Below are positions 1 to 8,699 of a stretch of 64,000 nucleotides of DNA, piece by piece. The stretch is from contig NZ_CP117883.1 of NCBI RefSeq assembly GCF_028736215.1, positions 4,650,001-4,714,000 of the forward strand, given 5' to 3'. Made by a program: the position numbers and the translations under genes. A model generated the notes under the pieces. It was not told the DNA's origin. It ran no database searches and saw nothing but the letters and a program-made list of their open reading frames with translations. Position 1 is the first letter of the stretch. Each line of letters starts with the position of its first letter. This DNA comes from Mucilaginibacter sp. KACC 22773 (GTDB lineage Bacteria > Bacteroidota > Bacteroidia > Sphingobacteriales > Sphingobacteriaceae).

Positions 1-1
1 T

Positions 2-1234
2 ATCGAAATACTTTCGCTTAACCGCGCCGTTAATGTATTCCGTATCCTGGATTTCCCTACGCAGGAGCGCATCATTAAAAAGCTATCGGGCCCAAGGGTT
101 GCCGAATTGGTTAACGAACTCCCCCCGGATGACCGTACCGCCCTTTTTGCCGAATTGCATGGCGACGCTGTTAAAAAACTGATCCTTCATTTATCACCAG
201 AAAACCGTAAAGAGGCATTGTCGCTTTTAGGTTACGAAGAAGATAGCGTTGGGCGTTTGATGACACCCGATTATATCGCCGTTAAAAAAAACTGGGATGT
301 TACAAGGGTGTTGTCGCACATCCGCCGGTACGGTAAAAACTCCGAAACCATCGATGTAATTTATGTTATTGACGAAAATGGAATTTTACTGGATGATATC
401 CGTATCCGCGAAATACTATTGGTAAAACCCGAAACCAAGGTATCTGACCTGATGGACGGCCGCCTGATAGCCCTAAGCGCCAGCGACCCGCAAGAAGAAG
501 CTATCAATATTTTTAGAATGAATAACCGCACAGCTTTGCCGGTTGTTGATAAAGAGAATATTTTGTTGGGCATAGTAACTGTAGATGATATTTTATGGAT
601 AGCTAATGAAGAATACACAGAAGATATTCAAAAAATAGGTGGTACCGAAGCTCTTGATGAGCCGTACCTTGATATCAACTTATTCCGGCTGGTAAAAAAA
701 CGCGTTGGCTGGCTTATCATCCTGTTTCTTGGCGAAATGCTTACCGCTACAGCTATGGGCTATTTTGAGGGCTCGATTGAAAAAGCGGTGGTACTGGCCC
801 TGTTTATTCCCCTCATCATATCAAGCGGTGGGAACGGCGGCTCGCAGGCATCAACGCTTATTATACAGGCCATGGCCCTGGGCGAAGTTACCGTTGCCGA
901 CTGGTGGTTGGTGATGCGCCGCGAAATCATGTCGGGCCTGATGCTGGGCGCAACCTTAGGCGTTATTGGTTTTGCCCGAATCTACATCTGGCACCTGTTT
1001 TCGCCTGTCTATGGCCCTCATTGGATCCTGGTAGGTTTTACCGTTGGCAGCGCCCTTGTAGGGGTAGTTTTATGGGGATCATTAGCTGGCTCAATGCTGC
1101 CACTAATACTCAAAAAATGCGGCGCCGACCCTGCAACCTCTTCTGCCCCGTTTGTGGCCACATTGGTAGATGTTACCGGCCTGATCATCTATTTTACAGT
1201 TGCCATAATTTTCATGAAGGGGACAATGCTGTAG
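2..1234 (+). CDS. mgtE: Magnesium transporter MgtE (5' end outside window)
   Basis: Mg2+-gated magnesium channel/transporter of the inner membrane. The reading frame is open from base 2, so the N-terminus lies outside the window and about 410 residues are visible. In order: the end of the helical MgtE_N domain (an LPPDDR stretch), two CBS domains (roughly MTPDYIAV to TVDDILWIA), then a C-terminal domain with about five membrane helices. The pore-forming signature SSGGNGGSQAST is intact. In the family the cytosolic N and CBS domains sense Mg2+ and close the pore. The frame ends normally at a TAG. A probable promoter for the next gene follows directly. Confidence 0.95.
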   Translation: MEILSLNRAVNVFRILDFPTQERIIKKLSGPRVAELVNELPPDDRTALFAELHGDAVKKLILHLSPENRKEALSLLGYEEDSVGRLMTPDYIAVKKNWDVTRVLSHIRRYGKNSETIDVIYVIDENGILLDDIRIREILLVKPETKVSDLMDGRLIALSASDPQEEAINIFRMNNRTALPVVDKENILLGIVTVDDILWIANEEYTEDIQKIGGTEALDEPYLDINLFRLVKKRVGWLIILFLGEMLTATAMGYFEGSIEKAVVLALFIPLIISSGGNGGSQASTLIIQAMALGEVTVADWWLVMRREIMSGLMLGATLGVIGFARIYIWHLFSPVYGPHWILVGFTVGSALVGVVLWGSLAGSMLPLILKKCGADPATSSAPFVATLVDVTGLIIYFTVAIIFMKGTML

Positions 1235-1254
1235 TTTCGTTGCTGTCAAAATTA

Positions 1255-1283
1255 TTGTTTGCTTAAATATTTATATACCTTTA
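1255..1283 (+). promoter_or_regulatory. Candidate Bacteroidota promoter upstream of the DUF5362 gene
   Basis: A TTG is followed after 18 bases by TACCTTTA, which differs at the last base from the Bacteroidota -7 consensus TAnnTTTG. Expected initiation is about 30 bases before the ATG at 1317. Assignment is by motif only. Confidence 0.35.
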
Positions 1284-1316
1284 GTACAATAAATACTTAA
1301 ACTTAAAACACTAATA

Positions 1317-1814
1317 ATGGAAACTGACGAAAGCTACATCACCCCTCCTGGTTCAACCGAAATCATTCTGACAGCCGAAGCGCAAAGCTATTTACTATCG
1401 GCAGGTAAATGGGCTACCTTTTTAGGTATCCTGGGCTTTATTTTTTGTGGCTTATTTGCTTTATTAGCCTTATCAATAGGTACCATTTTTTCAAAAATGG
1501 CCGAAACGATGCCATACAATCCCGGCCTGAAAATGATGGCAGGTTTTGGCGGCGACGTTACTATTTTTTACCTGTTAATTGATCTGCTATACTTTTTCTT
1601 CGCGCTTTATATTTACCAGTTTGCGGTGAAAATAAAGGCAGGGGTAAACTTTAAGGATACAGCCCACATAACAGCCGGGCTGGGCAAGCTAAAATCGTTT
1701 TTTAAGCTATGGGGAATTGTAACCATAGTTTTCATTTGCGTTTACGTATTAGCAATAGTATGTTTTGTAGTATTTGCTGCAACTATGGCAAAAGATATGT
1801 CTGCCGGAATGTAA
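1317..1814 (+). CDS. DUF5362 family membrane protein
   Basis: Small integral membrane protein of unknown function (165 aa). A soluble N-terminus of about 30 residues leads into the segment YLLSAGKWATFLGILGFIF, followed by further hydrophobic segments near residues 78-101 and 134-158, giving about four helices. The pattern (SYLLSAGKWA... start, LKSFFKLWGI near the C-terminus) matches the Bacteroidota family DUF5362 as I remember it. It stands alone between MgtE and a convergent gene, with its own probable promoter. No catalytic motif is visible. Confidence 0.8.
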   Translation: METDESYITPPGSTEIILTAEAQSYLLSAGKWATFLGILGFIFCGLFALLALSIGTIFSKMAETMPYNPGLKMMAGFGGDVTIFYLLIDLLYFFFALYIYQFAVKIKAGVNFKDTAHITAGLGKLKSFFKLWGIVTIVFICVYVLAIVCFVVFAATMAKDMSAGM

Positions 1815-1834
1815 TAGTGCTTCATTAAAATAAA

Positions 1835-1857
1835 AACCCTGCCTTATGGGCAGGGTT
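1835..1857 (-). terminator. Rho-independent terminator of the DUF3276 gene
   Basis: Nine-base-pair perfect stem (AACCCTGCC / GGCAGGGTT) with a 5-base loop. Read on the minus strand it is followed by TTTTTA, so it best serves the minus-strand gene ending at 1893. It sits between convergent genes and may also slow plus-strand transcription. Confidence 0.75.
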
Positions 1858-1892
1858 CAATTATATTAGTTTAGCGTTAATTCTTTTTGTTG

Positions 1893-2225
1893 TTAAATCT
1901 CAAACGAAAAATCCTCATCGGCAGAAGCTTTGGCAACTTCAGGATTTTCATTATATTCATAGCGCTTTTCCACTACATCCTGGTTAGCCCTGATGTAGTC
2001 AACAGTATCTTTCAAACCTTCGGCAAATTTTTCAAAATCTTCTTTGTATAAAAAAATCTTGTGTTTAATAAAAACGCCGTCTTCCAAACGCTTTTTGCTC
2101 TCTGTAATTGTAACATAATAGTCGTTTGAGCGGGTTGCTTTTACATCAAAAAAATACGTTCTTTTCCCGGCTCTCACCTTTTTAGAAAATACCTCTTCAC
2201 GTTCTCTATTGTCAAAATCTCCCAT
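1893..2225 (-). CDS. DUF3276 family (PUR-alpha-like) nucleic-acid-binding protein
   Basis: Bacteroidota-type PUR-domain protein, 110 aa from the ATG at 2225. A longer frame with an ATG at 2276 adds 17 residues that do not fit the family, so MGDFDNRE is taken as the start. The body KVRAGKRTYFFDVKATRSNDYY...ITESKK forms the beta-sheet plus helix of a PUR repeat, which in this family binds single-stranded nucleic acid. The C-terminus is acidic (SADEDFSFEI). It is transcribed alone and ends at the terminator at 1835-1857. Its exact role in the cell is not known. Confidence 0.85.
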   Translation of the reverse strand: MGDFDNREREEVFSKKVRAGKRTYFFDVKATRSNDYYVTITESKKRLEDGVFIKHKIFLYKEDFEKFAEGLKDTVDYIRANQDVVEKRYEYNENPEVAKASADEDFSFEI

Positions 2226-2391
2226 AAATATCCCTGAAATTAGTTTTGGTTGGCATAAATATAAATAAAAATTCAAAGTGCAAGTATTTTATTCGTTTTT
2301 ATTGCAACTTTTAAAACAAAACAATGATTTTTTTGTGCGCAAGTTAAATTTATTATTGCTGCGAAACTTAGATGTTAGTCAACCAGAGGAG

Positions 2392-4179
2392 TTAGGCGTT
2401 CTGCTCTTCTTCTAACAGCTGCTTTTCATACAGTTCAAAATAGGTTCCTTTAAGCTGCATCAGGTATTCGTGGTTACCATGTTCAACAATTTCGCCATTA
2501 TCCATCACCAGTATCTTATCGGCATTTTTTATGGTTGATATGCGGTGCGCTATAATGATGCTGGTTTTACCCTGCATAACACGGCCAAGGTTATTCAATA
2601 TTTCCTCTTCGGTACGGGTATCAACAGCCGAAAGGCAATCATCAAATATCAACACCTGGGGGTGCTTAAAAATGGCCCTGGCAATAGATACTCGTTGTTT
2701 TTGCCCGCCCGACAGGGTTACGCCGCGCTCGCCAATTAAGGTGGTAAAGCCGTGCTCCAGCTCCATAATGTTATTGTAAACAGCTGCATCCCGGGCGGCC
2801 TGTTCTACCACCGGCAAATCAAGCACATCGGCGCTGAAAGCGATATTGTTGGCAATCGTATCGCTAAACAGGAAAACCTCCTGCGGCACAAAGCCAATTT
2901 GCGACCGATACCCTTCCAGGTTAAGTTGTTGCAGGGGAATATTATCTGCCAAAACCTGTCCGCCGGTAGTATCATACATGCGCATAACCAGGTTGGCAAT
3001 GGTTGATTTGCCCGAGCCTGTGCGCCCAATAATGGCAACCATTTGCCCCGGATCAACCTTAAATGAAACGTTTTTTAAAGCCCGGATGCCGGTATCAGGA
3101 TAAGTGAACGATACATTATCAAATTCAAGCGCCCCTTTAATAGCATGTACTGGCGCCTTTGACGAAATGATTTCGGGCTGCTGATGCAAAAACTCATTGA
3201 TCCGTTTTTGCGAGGCAGCCGCCCGCTGCACCAGCGAAGTTACCCAACCCAGGGCAATCACCGGAAAATTGAGCATATTCAGGTATACAATAAACTCGGC
3301 AATATTGCCCGATGTAATATTGCCCTTCATTACCTCTACCCCACCCACATACATGGTAATTACGTTACTCAGGCCAACCAGCAACAACATAATGGGGTAA
3401 AACATTGCCTGCACTTTGGCAAGGGCCATCGAATGCATTTTATAATTTTCACTTTCGGCTGCAAATTTCTCCCGTACAAAGGCTTCCCTGACATAGGATT
3501 TGATTACCCTGATGCCAGAAAAATTTTCCTGCACAAAACTCGACAATCCCGACAGCCGTTCCTGGATCTGTTCGCTCCGGTAGTTAATTACATTATTCAC
3601 ATAGTAAATGATGCCCGCTAATACAGGCAGCGGCAATACCGACCATACTGCCAGCCGCACATTTACGGTAAGCATGGCATAAATTACCATTACAAACAGC
3701 ACCACGGTATTGATGGTATACATAATGCCCGGCCCAAGGTACATGCGCACCCGGCTTACATCTTCGGTAACGCGGTTCATCAGGTCGCCGGTGTTGTGGC
3801 GCCGGTAGAATGCCAGCGACAGGCGCTGGTAATGGCTATAAATTTCGTTCTTTAAATCATACTCGATATGCCTGGACATCAGGATAATGGTTTGGCGCAT
3901 AAAAAACAGGAACAGGCCCCTCAACAAAGCCAGCACCAGTACCAGCACGCCAAACAGCATCAGGCTGCTGCCAAAAATATCATAGATCATACCCTGCCGG
4001 TTAAAGCCGGCAAAAAGATGGTAGGCGCCAATGTTCTCGGTAACCAGGTCGAAGGCTACGCGGATAACCTGGGCCGGCAGTACACCAAAAATATTGGATA
4101 TAATTACAAACAACACTCCCGGGATTAGCCGCCAGCGGTATTTGTAAAAAAACTTATTGAGGTATGCGAGGTCTTTCAT
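2392..4179 (-). CDS. ABC exporter half-transporter (MsbA/multidrug type)
   Basis: 595-aa fused permease and ATPase that would act as a homodimer in the inner membrane, exporting lipids or drugs; the substrate cannot be read from sequence. Residues 1-330 form a six-helix exporter domain. The nucleotide-binding domain follows: Walker A GRTGSGKST at about 385-393, signature LSGGQKQR, Walker B VLIFDDCLSAVD and the H-loop IIIAHRIST. Walker B lacks the usual Glu after the last Asp: it reads FDDCLSAVD where most exporters have DE(A/P)TSALD. Such a site often hydrolyses ATP slowly. It is a single gene, with a TACTTTTG box just upstream. Confidence 0.9.
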   Translation of the reverse strand: MKDLAYLNKFFYKYRWRLIPGVLFVIISNIFGVLPAQVIRVAFDLVTENIGAYHLFAGFNRQGMIYDIFGSSLMLFGVLVLVLALLRGLFLFFMRQTIILMSRHIEYDLKNEIYSHYQRLSLAFYRRHNTGDLMNRVTEDVSRVRMYLGPGIMYTINTVVLFVMVIYAMLTVNVRLAVWSVLPLPVLAGIIYYVNNVINYRSEQIQERLSGLSSFVQENFSGIRVIKSYVREAFVREKFAAESENYKMHSMALAKVQAMFYPIMLLLVGLSNVITMYVGGVEVMKGNITSGNIAEFIVYLNMLNFPVIALGWVTSLVQRAAASQKRINEFLHQQPEIISSKAPVHAIKGALEFDNVSFTYPDTGIRALKNVSFKVDPGQMVAIIGRTGSGKSTIANLVMRMYDTTGGQVLADNIPLQQLNLEGYRSQIGFVPQEVFLFSDTIANNIAFSADVLDLPVVEQAARDAAVYNNIMELEHGFTTLIGERGVTLSGGQKQRVSIARAIFKHPQVLIFDDCLSAVDTRTEEEILNNLGRVMQGKTSIIIAHRISTIKNADKILVMDNGEIVEHGNHEYLMQLKGTYFELYEKQLLEEEQNA

Positions 4180-4189
4180 TTATGCTGAC

Positions 4190-4197
4190 CAAAAGTA
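4190..4197 (-). promoter_or_regulatory. -7 promoter box of the ABC exporter gene
   Basis: On the minus strand the bases read TACTTTTG, a perfect TAnnTTTG box, 11 bases before the ATG at 4179. No convincing TTG -33 element is seen at the usual distance. Confidence 0.4.
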
Positions 4198-4352
4198 TTA
4201 AAATTTGAGGGGATTGTTGTCGGCCGAAAAGTAACATTGATGTAAGAAAATAACAAGTGTAAAGGAGAAAGGTAAAAGATGAAAGGCGAAAGGAAGAAAA
4301 GCAAAAGACAAAAGCCGGTCAATTCCCGGATTCCTTTTTTTACCTTTGCCAC

Positions 4353-4577
4353 ATGACAGAGCAGGAGTTGACAGCTTATTTTGAAACCGCAGATTTGCCC
4401 CAAACTTTAAGAATTGACAGGGCAACCACCCAGCACGACGTGAAAGAAGCCGTGGCCCGCAACCTGGAAACCATGCGCACCGAAGTTAAACATGCCGGCG
4501 CCAGGCACCGCCTCATGCGCATCATCAATGCGCTCGAGCATCCTTACGACGGGCCGGGAATTCCTGGCCGCTGGTAG
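4353..4577 (+). CDS. Small conserved protein, possibly DUF6965 family
   Basis: 74-aa soluble protein with no signal peptide or membrane segment. It is mostly helical and highly charged: LTAYFETADLPQTLRIDRAT, then a helix DVKEAVARNLETMRTEV, then RLMRIINALEHPYDGPG. The overall pattern resembles short Bacteroidota proteins annotated DUF6965; this is from memory. A perfect TACCTTTG box lies at 4341-4348, only 5 bases before the ATG, so the transcript would be leaderless or would start slightly downstream. Function unknown. Confidence 0.6.
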   Translation: MTEQELTAYFETADLPQTLRIDRATTQHDVKEAVARNLETMRTEVKHAGARHRLMRIINALEHPYDGPGIPGRW

Positions 4578-4690
4578 CTTACACGCAATTGAGGCAGCCG
4601 GAAAACAGTTAAAAAATATCAAATAAGAGCAATAAACAAACAACCATCTCCGGTTATTAAGCCATTGGTTTTAAAAATTTACAGTTTTTA

Positions 4691-5182
4691 TCAATGCCCA
4701 ACGCTCACAACCCGGCTAACCTTCCATTGGCCGTTTTTTAACTGCCAAACGTGTACAAACTTCATTATGCCAATTACCGGCTTACCGTTTTCGGTATGGG
4801 TAAAACGGTGAGTGCCCATTTCAATAGCGCCGAAACCAGGCATGGGATACACCTCCAGGCTTTCGGGCAGCAGGTCGCGGCGTAGGTCGGCGGCTTGTTT
4901 GTTTTCAAAAATACCCTTAAAGCCGGCCATAGTGCCATCATAACCGGTAAGGCCCTTGCCATCATTATAAAACTCCACATCGGCAGTAAATAAGCCCTTC
5001 ATCACATCCAGGTTGCGGTTATTAAAGGCATCAAACATTACACTATCCATATGTACAATAGTTTTAAACAATGCGGCATCCTTAGGCCTAAAAACAGCAG
5101 ATTGGGCCTTAGCGCTAAAACTGCCCGCGAGGGCAAACATTACCGAAAAAAATATGCGGAAAAATAAACGGGGCATTGTCAT
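4691..5182 (-). CDS. Secreted NTF2-like (DUF4440/SnoaL-type) protein
   Basis: 163 aa with a clear signal peptide (hydrophobic residues 5-22, cleavage near SAKA-QS). The mature part has the NTF2-like cone fold pattern: helix FKTIVHMDSVMFDAFNNRN, then LFTADVEFYNDGKG and closing strands MKFVHVWQLKNGQWKVSRVVS. The family covers small-molecule isomerases and binding proteins; nothing here fixes a substrate. It stands alone at the left edge of a long non-coding stretch. A second in-frame ATG two codons inside is equally possible. Confidence 0.75.
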   Translation of the reverse strand: MTMPRLFFRIFFSVMFALAGSFSAKAQSAVFRPKDAALFKTIVHMDSVMFDAFNNRNLDVMKGLFTADVEFYNDGKGLTGYDGTMAGFKGIFENKQAADLRRDLLPESLEVYPMPGFGAIEMGTHRFTHTENGKPVIGIMKFVHVWQLKNGQWKVSRVVSVGH

Positions 5183-5384
5183 AGCTAAAAGTATTAATTA
5201 TACAATGTAGACGCATGCCACCACACCGTAGTTACGGATAATCAAAAATATTCCAATACACCACATTTTTGAAGCCCGATCGCCAAGAGGTTGGCAAATC
5301 TAAAACCCGATTGCACCCGCCTCGGATACCATTAAAGATCTTTTCCCCCACGGCCCATTTTTAACTTTTAACTTACCTAATGGC

Positions 5385-5484
5385 GTTGCCTGCGGACCGG
5401 GCTATCCGTTCCAAGTCCTCGCAGGCCGGAGGCGCACAAGGGCCCGCGCATGCTGTGGGCTTTCCACTGCTATCCCTAACGCGT
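5385..5484 (-). repeat. REP-like Bacteroidota intergenic element
   Basis: Read on the minus strand, it holds the words GGATAGCAGTGGAAAGCCC and GGAACGGATAGCCCGG in the order I remember from a widespread Bacteroidota (especially Flavobacteria) intergenic repeat. Inverted pieces inside it are CCTGCG/CGCAGG at 5389-5394 and 5420-5425 and a GCCC/GGGC pair near 5442-5460. It is G+C-rich compared with its flanks. Only one copy was noticed in this window. Confidence 0.5.
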
Positions 5485-5707
5485 TTTTATCTTGCTGGTA
5501 ATCAATTACTGACAAGGTTGCGTCACCGCCGTTTTTAACCCGACCGTTTAAATTTGTAGCATCCGGGCAAGAGATTTAGGGTTCACGAAAAGTTGAACGA
5601 GTTTAATATTAGGGCGCCAATCCTTCTTTCCATGCCCCCTGACTCTTAACCTCCATTAGACGCATTTATATTATTAATTAAATATAAAAATATTTATCTC
5701 CATTTCT

Positions 5708-5737
5708 TTTGCAATTCAATTCAGATAGCTATTTTAG
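5708..5737 (+). promoter_or_regulatory. Candidate promoter of the surface/RHS cassette
   Basis: TTTG, an 18-base spacer, then TATTTTAG, close to the Bacteroidota TTTG-N(17-20)-TAnnTTTG layout. Transcription would begin near 5745, leaving a leader of about 215 bases. Confidence 0.4.
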
Positions 5738-5960
5738 TACCGCCTAACAACCTTATCAAAATGACGACACCCACTAAATCCATTGCGATTAAAGTACTAC
5801 CCGGCTTCAAAAGCCCCGTATCTCGCATGTTTTCACCAACTGTATTTATCCGGAATTACCGCATTGTCAGCATGAATTATCCTTGTTAATTCACGCCCTG
5901 GCTGTGCCTGTTTAAATCATTAAATCAACTTATCATTCGATATTATCCCCTTTTTTAATT

Positions 5961-7070
5961 ATGAAAAAATCAATCTTTATCACTATCGCACTTCTTTTGG
6001 TTTCTGTTTTTGCCCATGCTCAGTGGACAACAACTGGTAGCCTCACAACTATTACTAATACCGTGGGTATAGGTACTACTGCTCCTTCATACCCATTTCA
6101 TTTATACAATACTACAGCCCGAAGTACAAATAGTGGGGGCTCTGTTGATTTCGGCCTCGATTCGTACAACAATAACTTGGTGGGCTCACGCTTGTATTTC
6201 GGGCGCTCCCGCGGCACTTTAGCTGCTCCTTTGGTAGTACAAAACGGAGATTACCTTAGTCTTCTTGATTTTTATGGTCATGACGGCACTACGGCGCAAC
6301 GTGCAGGACAGCTTATTTTTAAGGTTGACGGAACCCCTGCAAGCGGCATTGTTCCTGGGGCATTCCTGTTTACAACTGTAGGCTCGGATGGCGTCAATGC
6401 CGAGCGGATGCGGATCAGTTCGGGCGGCAATGTAGGTGTCGCTGCTCCAGCCCCTATTTCTACTTTCCAGGTTAATAGCGGCCCTTACAAGTTTTCTGCG
6501 GGGGGCTGCCCGGGCGGCGATTTGCATTATGGCACGGCTTATATCGGCTTTAACGCTGCGCGTATAGGGCGCGGTAATTCTGCAAACTGGACGATTGAAG
6601 GAGACGGTAGCCACAACGGCGGTGGTGTAATTTACTCTGATGTTGCCGGGACTTTATATTTAGCTCCGATACCTTCAGTCGGTACCACTACCCGTACGCT
6701 GACGGATATTGACATCAAGAATAACATCACTTTTCGCGTTGATGCTAACGGCACCACATACGCAAAGGCCATAGCCGTTCAAACAACCGGATGGCCCGAT
6801 TACGTTTTCAAAAAAGACTACACCCTGCCTTCCCTAACCGATGTAAAAACCTACATCGACCAAAACCAGCACCTGCCCGAAATCCCGTCAGCACAGCAAA
6901 TCGAAAAAGACGGCGTTAATGTGGGTGAGATGAATAGGCTGCTGCTTAAAAAGGTGGAGGAGTTGACTTTGTATTTGATTGAGAAGGATAAACAGGACAC
7001 TGAAAAAAACAAGCTGCTACAAGCACTACAGGCCCGGGTAAGTGAATTGGAAAAAAATAACTCGAAATAA
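5961..7070 (+). CDS. Secreted VGIGTT-repeat surface protein, copy 1
   Basis: 369 aa. Signal peptide MKKSIFITIALLLVSVFAHA, then WTTTGSLTTITNTVGIGTTAP, a motif family shared with tail-fibre-like Bacteroidota surface proteins. The middle is beta-rich and of low similarity to anything I recognise. The C-terminus (about residues 275-365) has the conserved block DYVFKKDYTLPSLTDVKTYI, HLPEIPSAQQ, GVNVGEMN, followed by a coiled coil LLLKKVEELTLYLIEKDKQ. I infer a fibre-like extracellular protein with a trimerising end. It is the first gene of a co-directional run and lies only 24 bases before a paralogue. Function unknown. Confidence 0.7.
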   Translation: MKKSIFITIALLLVSVFAHAQWTTTGSLTTITNTVGIGTTAPSYPFHLYNTTARSTNSGGSVDFGLDSYNNNLVGSRLYFGRSRGTLAAPLVVQNGDYLSLLDFYGHDGTTAQRAGQLIFKVDGTPASGIVPGAFLFTTVGSDGVNAERMRISSGGNVGVAAPAPISTFQVNSGPYKFSAGGCPGGDLHYGTAYIGFNAARIGRGNSANWTIEGDGSHNGGGVIYSDVAGTLYLAPIPSVGTTTRTLTDIDIKNNITFRVDANGTTYAKAIAVQTTGWPDYVFKKDYTLPSLTDVKTYIDQNQHLPEIPSAQQIEKDGVNVGEMNRLLLKKVEELTLYLIEKDKQDTEKNKLLQALQARVSELEKNNSK

Positions 7071-7094
7071 ATTAACCCCCTAAACAAATAAAAA

Positions 7095-8552
7095 ATGAAA
7101 AAAAATCTATTATCACTCGCAATAATGCTTTTCGGTTGCCATTTTTCTTATGCCCAATGGACTACAACCGGTACCCCAACCACTATTACTAATACGGTTG
7201 GCATTGGTACAACCACCCCTGCTTACCCATTTCATATATATAATACTACTACACGAAGTACCAACAGCGGTTCGTATGCCGATTTTGGTATTGAATCTTT
7301 CAACAACACCGGGTGGCAGGGATCGCACCTGTATTTCGGACGGGCCCGGGGCACGGCAACTGCACCACTTGCAACGATTAGTGGAGATTATCTTGGCTGG
7401 CTTGACTTTTATGGACATGATGGCACCTCGTTTCAACGCTCGGGCCAGATTGTCCTTGTAGCCAATGGCGCTCCATCAAGCGGCATTGTACCGGGAGCAC
7501 TCCTGTTCAATTTGGCAGGGTCCGACGGCGTCAACGCCGAGCGGATGCGGATCACCGGGGCCGGTAATGTGGGCATTGGTACAACCAACCCTACAAGTAA
7601 CTTACAGATTTTCGAATCATCGGACAGTAAACCTGGTGGAGTTGTTGCACCAACGAAATCTGTATTTAAACTTATGAGAAATGGAACTTCTGATTATTCT
7701 TATAATGAAAGCGCTGAATTCAGGATAGGACATGGCGGACCAAGCCTATCGGGTAGCAAATTAGATCTGTTTGTGAATGGAGCGAGTAATACAAATGGCG
7801 CCCCCGATCAGCAAGTGATGTCATGGTTATACAATGGCAACGTGGGTATTGGCACAACAACCCCTGCTGCACCTTTGCATGTAAGTAAGCTGATGACACC
7901 GGGCGCTGTTACCGAGATGTTGCGTTTAGAAATCAGGGGAAATAACAGCGATGAACTGGCCGGCGAAGGCGCGGCCATAAATTTTTACACACCCGTAACC
8001 CCTTCGCCCGATGCTTTGGGGGCACAGATATACTCGTTCAGAGAAAGCGCTGTAAATGCTACTTCAACTACTTCGTTGCGCTTTGCTACCAATAACGCAG
8101 GAACCGTATCAGATAAGCTTGTTATTTCGGGCAGCGGGAATGTGGGCATCGGTACTGCCGATACCAAAGGCTATAAACTTGGTGTAAACGGCGGTATAAT
8201 AGCCACAGCAGTAACCGTTAAACTTTACGCCGATTGGGCCGATTATGTGTTTAATAAAGACTACCGTTTACCATCCCTAACAGAGGTAAAAACCTATATC
8301 GACCAAAACCACCACCTGCCCGAAATTCCATCAGCGCAGCAAGTTGAGAAAGATGGCATTAACCTGGGCGAGATGAATAAGCTGCTGCTTAAAAAAGTGG
8401 AGGAATTGACTTTGTATTTGATTGAGAAGGATAAAGAGGTGAAAGCACAGGAGCAAAATAATTATACTCTTGAGACAAAACTAAAAATACAGCAGGAACA
8501 AATTGATCAGTTAAACAAGAAAATGGAGTTGCTTGTCAATAAAATCAAATAA
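7095..8552 (+). CDS. Secreted VGIGTT-repeat surface protein, copy 2
   Basis: 485-aa paralogue of the preceding gene with the same architecture: signal peptide ending near CHFSYAQ, WTTTGTPTTITNTVGIGTT start, YPFH.YNTT.RSTNSG block, and a nearly identical C-terminal DYVFNKDYRLPSLTEVKTYI / HLPEIPSAQQ / GEMN / coiled-coil end. It is longer because it carries three more VGIGT(T/A) units (near residues 157, 251 and 350), each followed by a beta-rich stretch, as in tail-fibre or S74-type shafts. A second coiled coil closes the protein. Probably a tandem duplication of copy 1 with an extended shaft. Confidence 0.7.
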   Translation: MKKNLLSLAIMLFGCHFSYAQWTTTGTPTTITNTVGIGTTTPAYPFHIYNTTTRSTNSGSYADFGIESFNNTGWQGSHLYFGRARGTATAPLATISGDYLGWLDFYGHDGTSFQRSGQIVLVANGAPSSGIVPGALLFNLAGSDGVNAERMRITGAGNVGIGTTNPTSNLQIFESSDSKPGGVVAPTKSVFKLMRNGTSDYSYNESAEFRIGHGGPSLSGSKLDLFVNGASNTNGAPDQQVMSWLYNGNVGIGTTTPAAPLHVSKLMTPGAVTEMLRLEIRGNNSDELAGEGAAINFYTPVTPSPDALGAQIYSFRESAVNATSTTSLRFATNNAGTVSDKLVISGSGNVGIGTADTKGYKLGVNGGIIATAVTVKLYADWADYVFNKDYRLPSLTEVKTYIDQNHHLPEIPSAQQVEKDGINLGEMNKLLLKKVEELTLYLIEKDKEVKAQEQNNYTLETKLKIQQEQIDQLNKKMELLVNKIK

Positions 8553-8699
8553 AGTCATGTCTGCTATCAAAAATTAAAACCAATTAACCGTTAGCAATAA
8601 TTCTTGACAATGTATTGATTTAATGAATACAACCATTGTAATTACCAAAATGATTTTTATCACAATAAAACCTTTTCACACACTTTAAACCTAACAACT

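Larger units (their letters stand above)
5183..5960. other. Long non-coding region upstream of the surface cassette
   Basis: About 780 bases without a convincing gene. It contains a palindrome-rich repeat element (5385-5484) and a candidate promoter (5708-5737), and after that a leader of about 220 bases before the first cassette gene. A 42-codon frame (5761-5889) lies in this leader but has no family features. No tRNA or known riboswitch was recognised. Confidence 0.6.

Noticed and set aside
5385..5484. A tRNA or tmRNA fragment
   Set aside because: No cloverleaf or TPsiC-like arm could be drawn; it fits better as a spacer repeat.
5761..5889. A 42-codon frame in the leader of the surface cassette (MTTPTKSIAIKVLPGF...)
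   Set aside because: No family, signal or ribosome-binding feature; length is within chance for this region.
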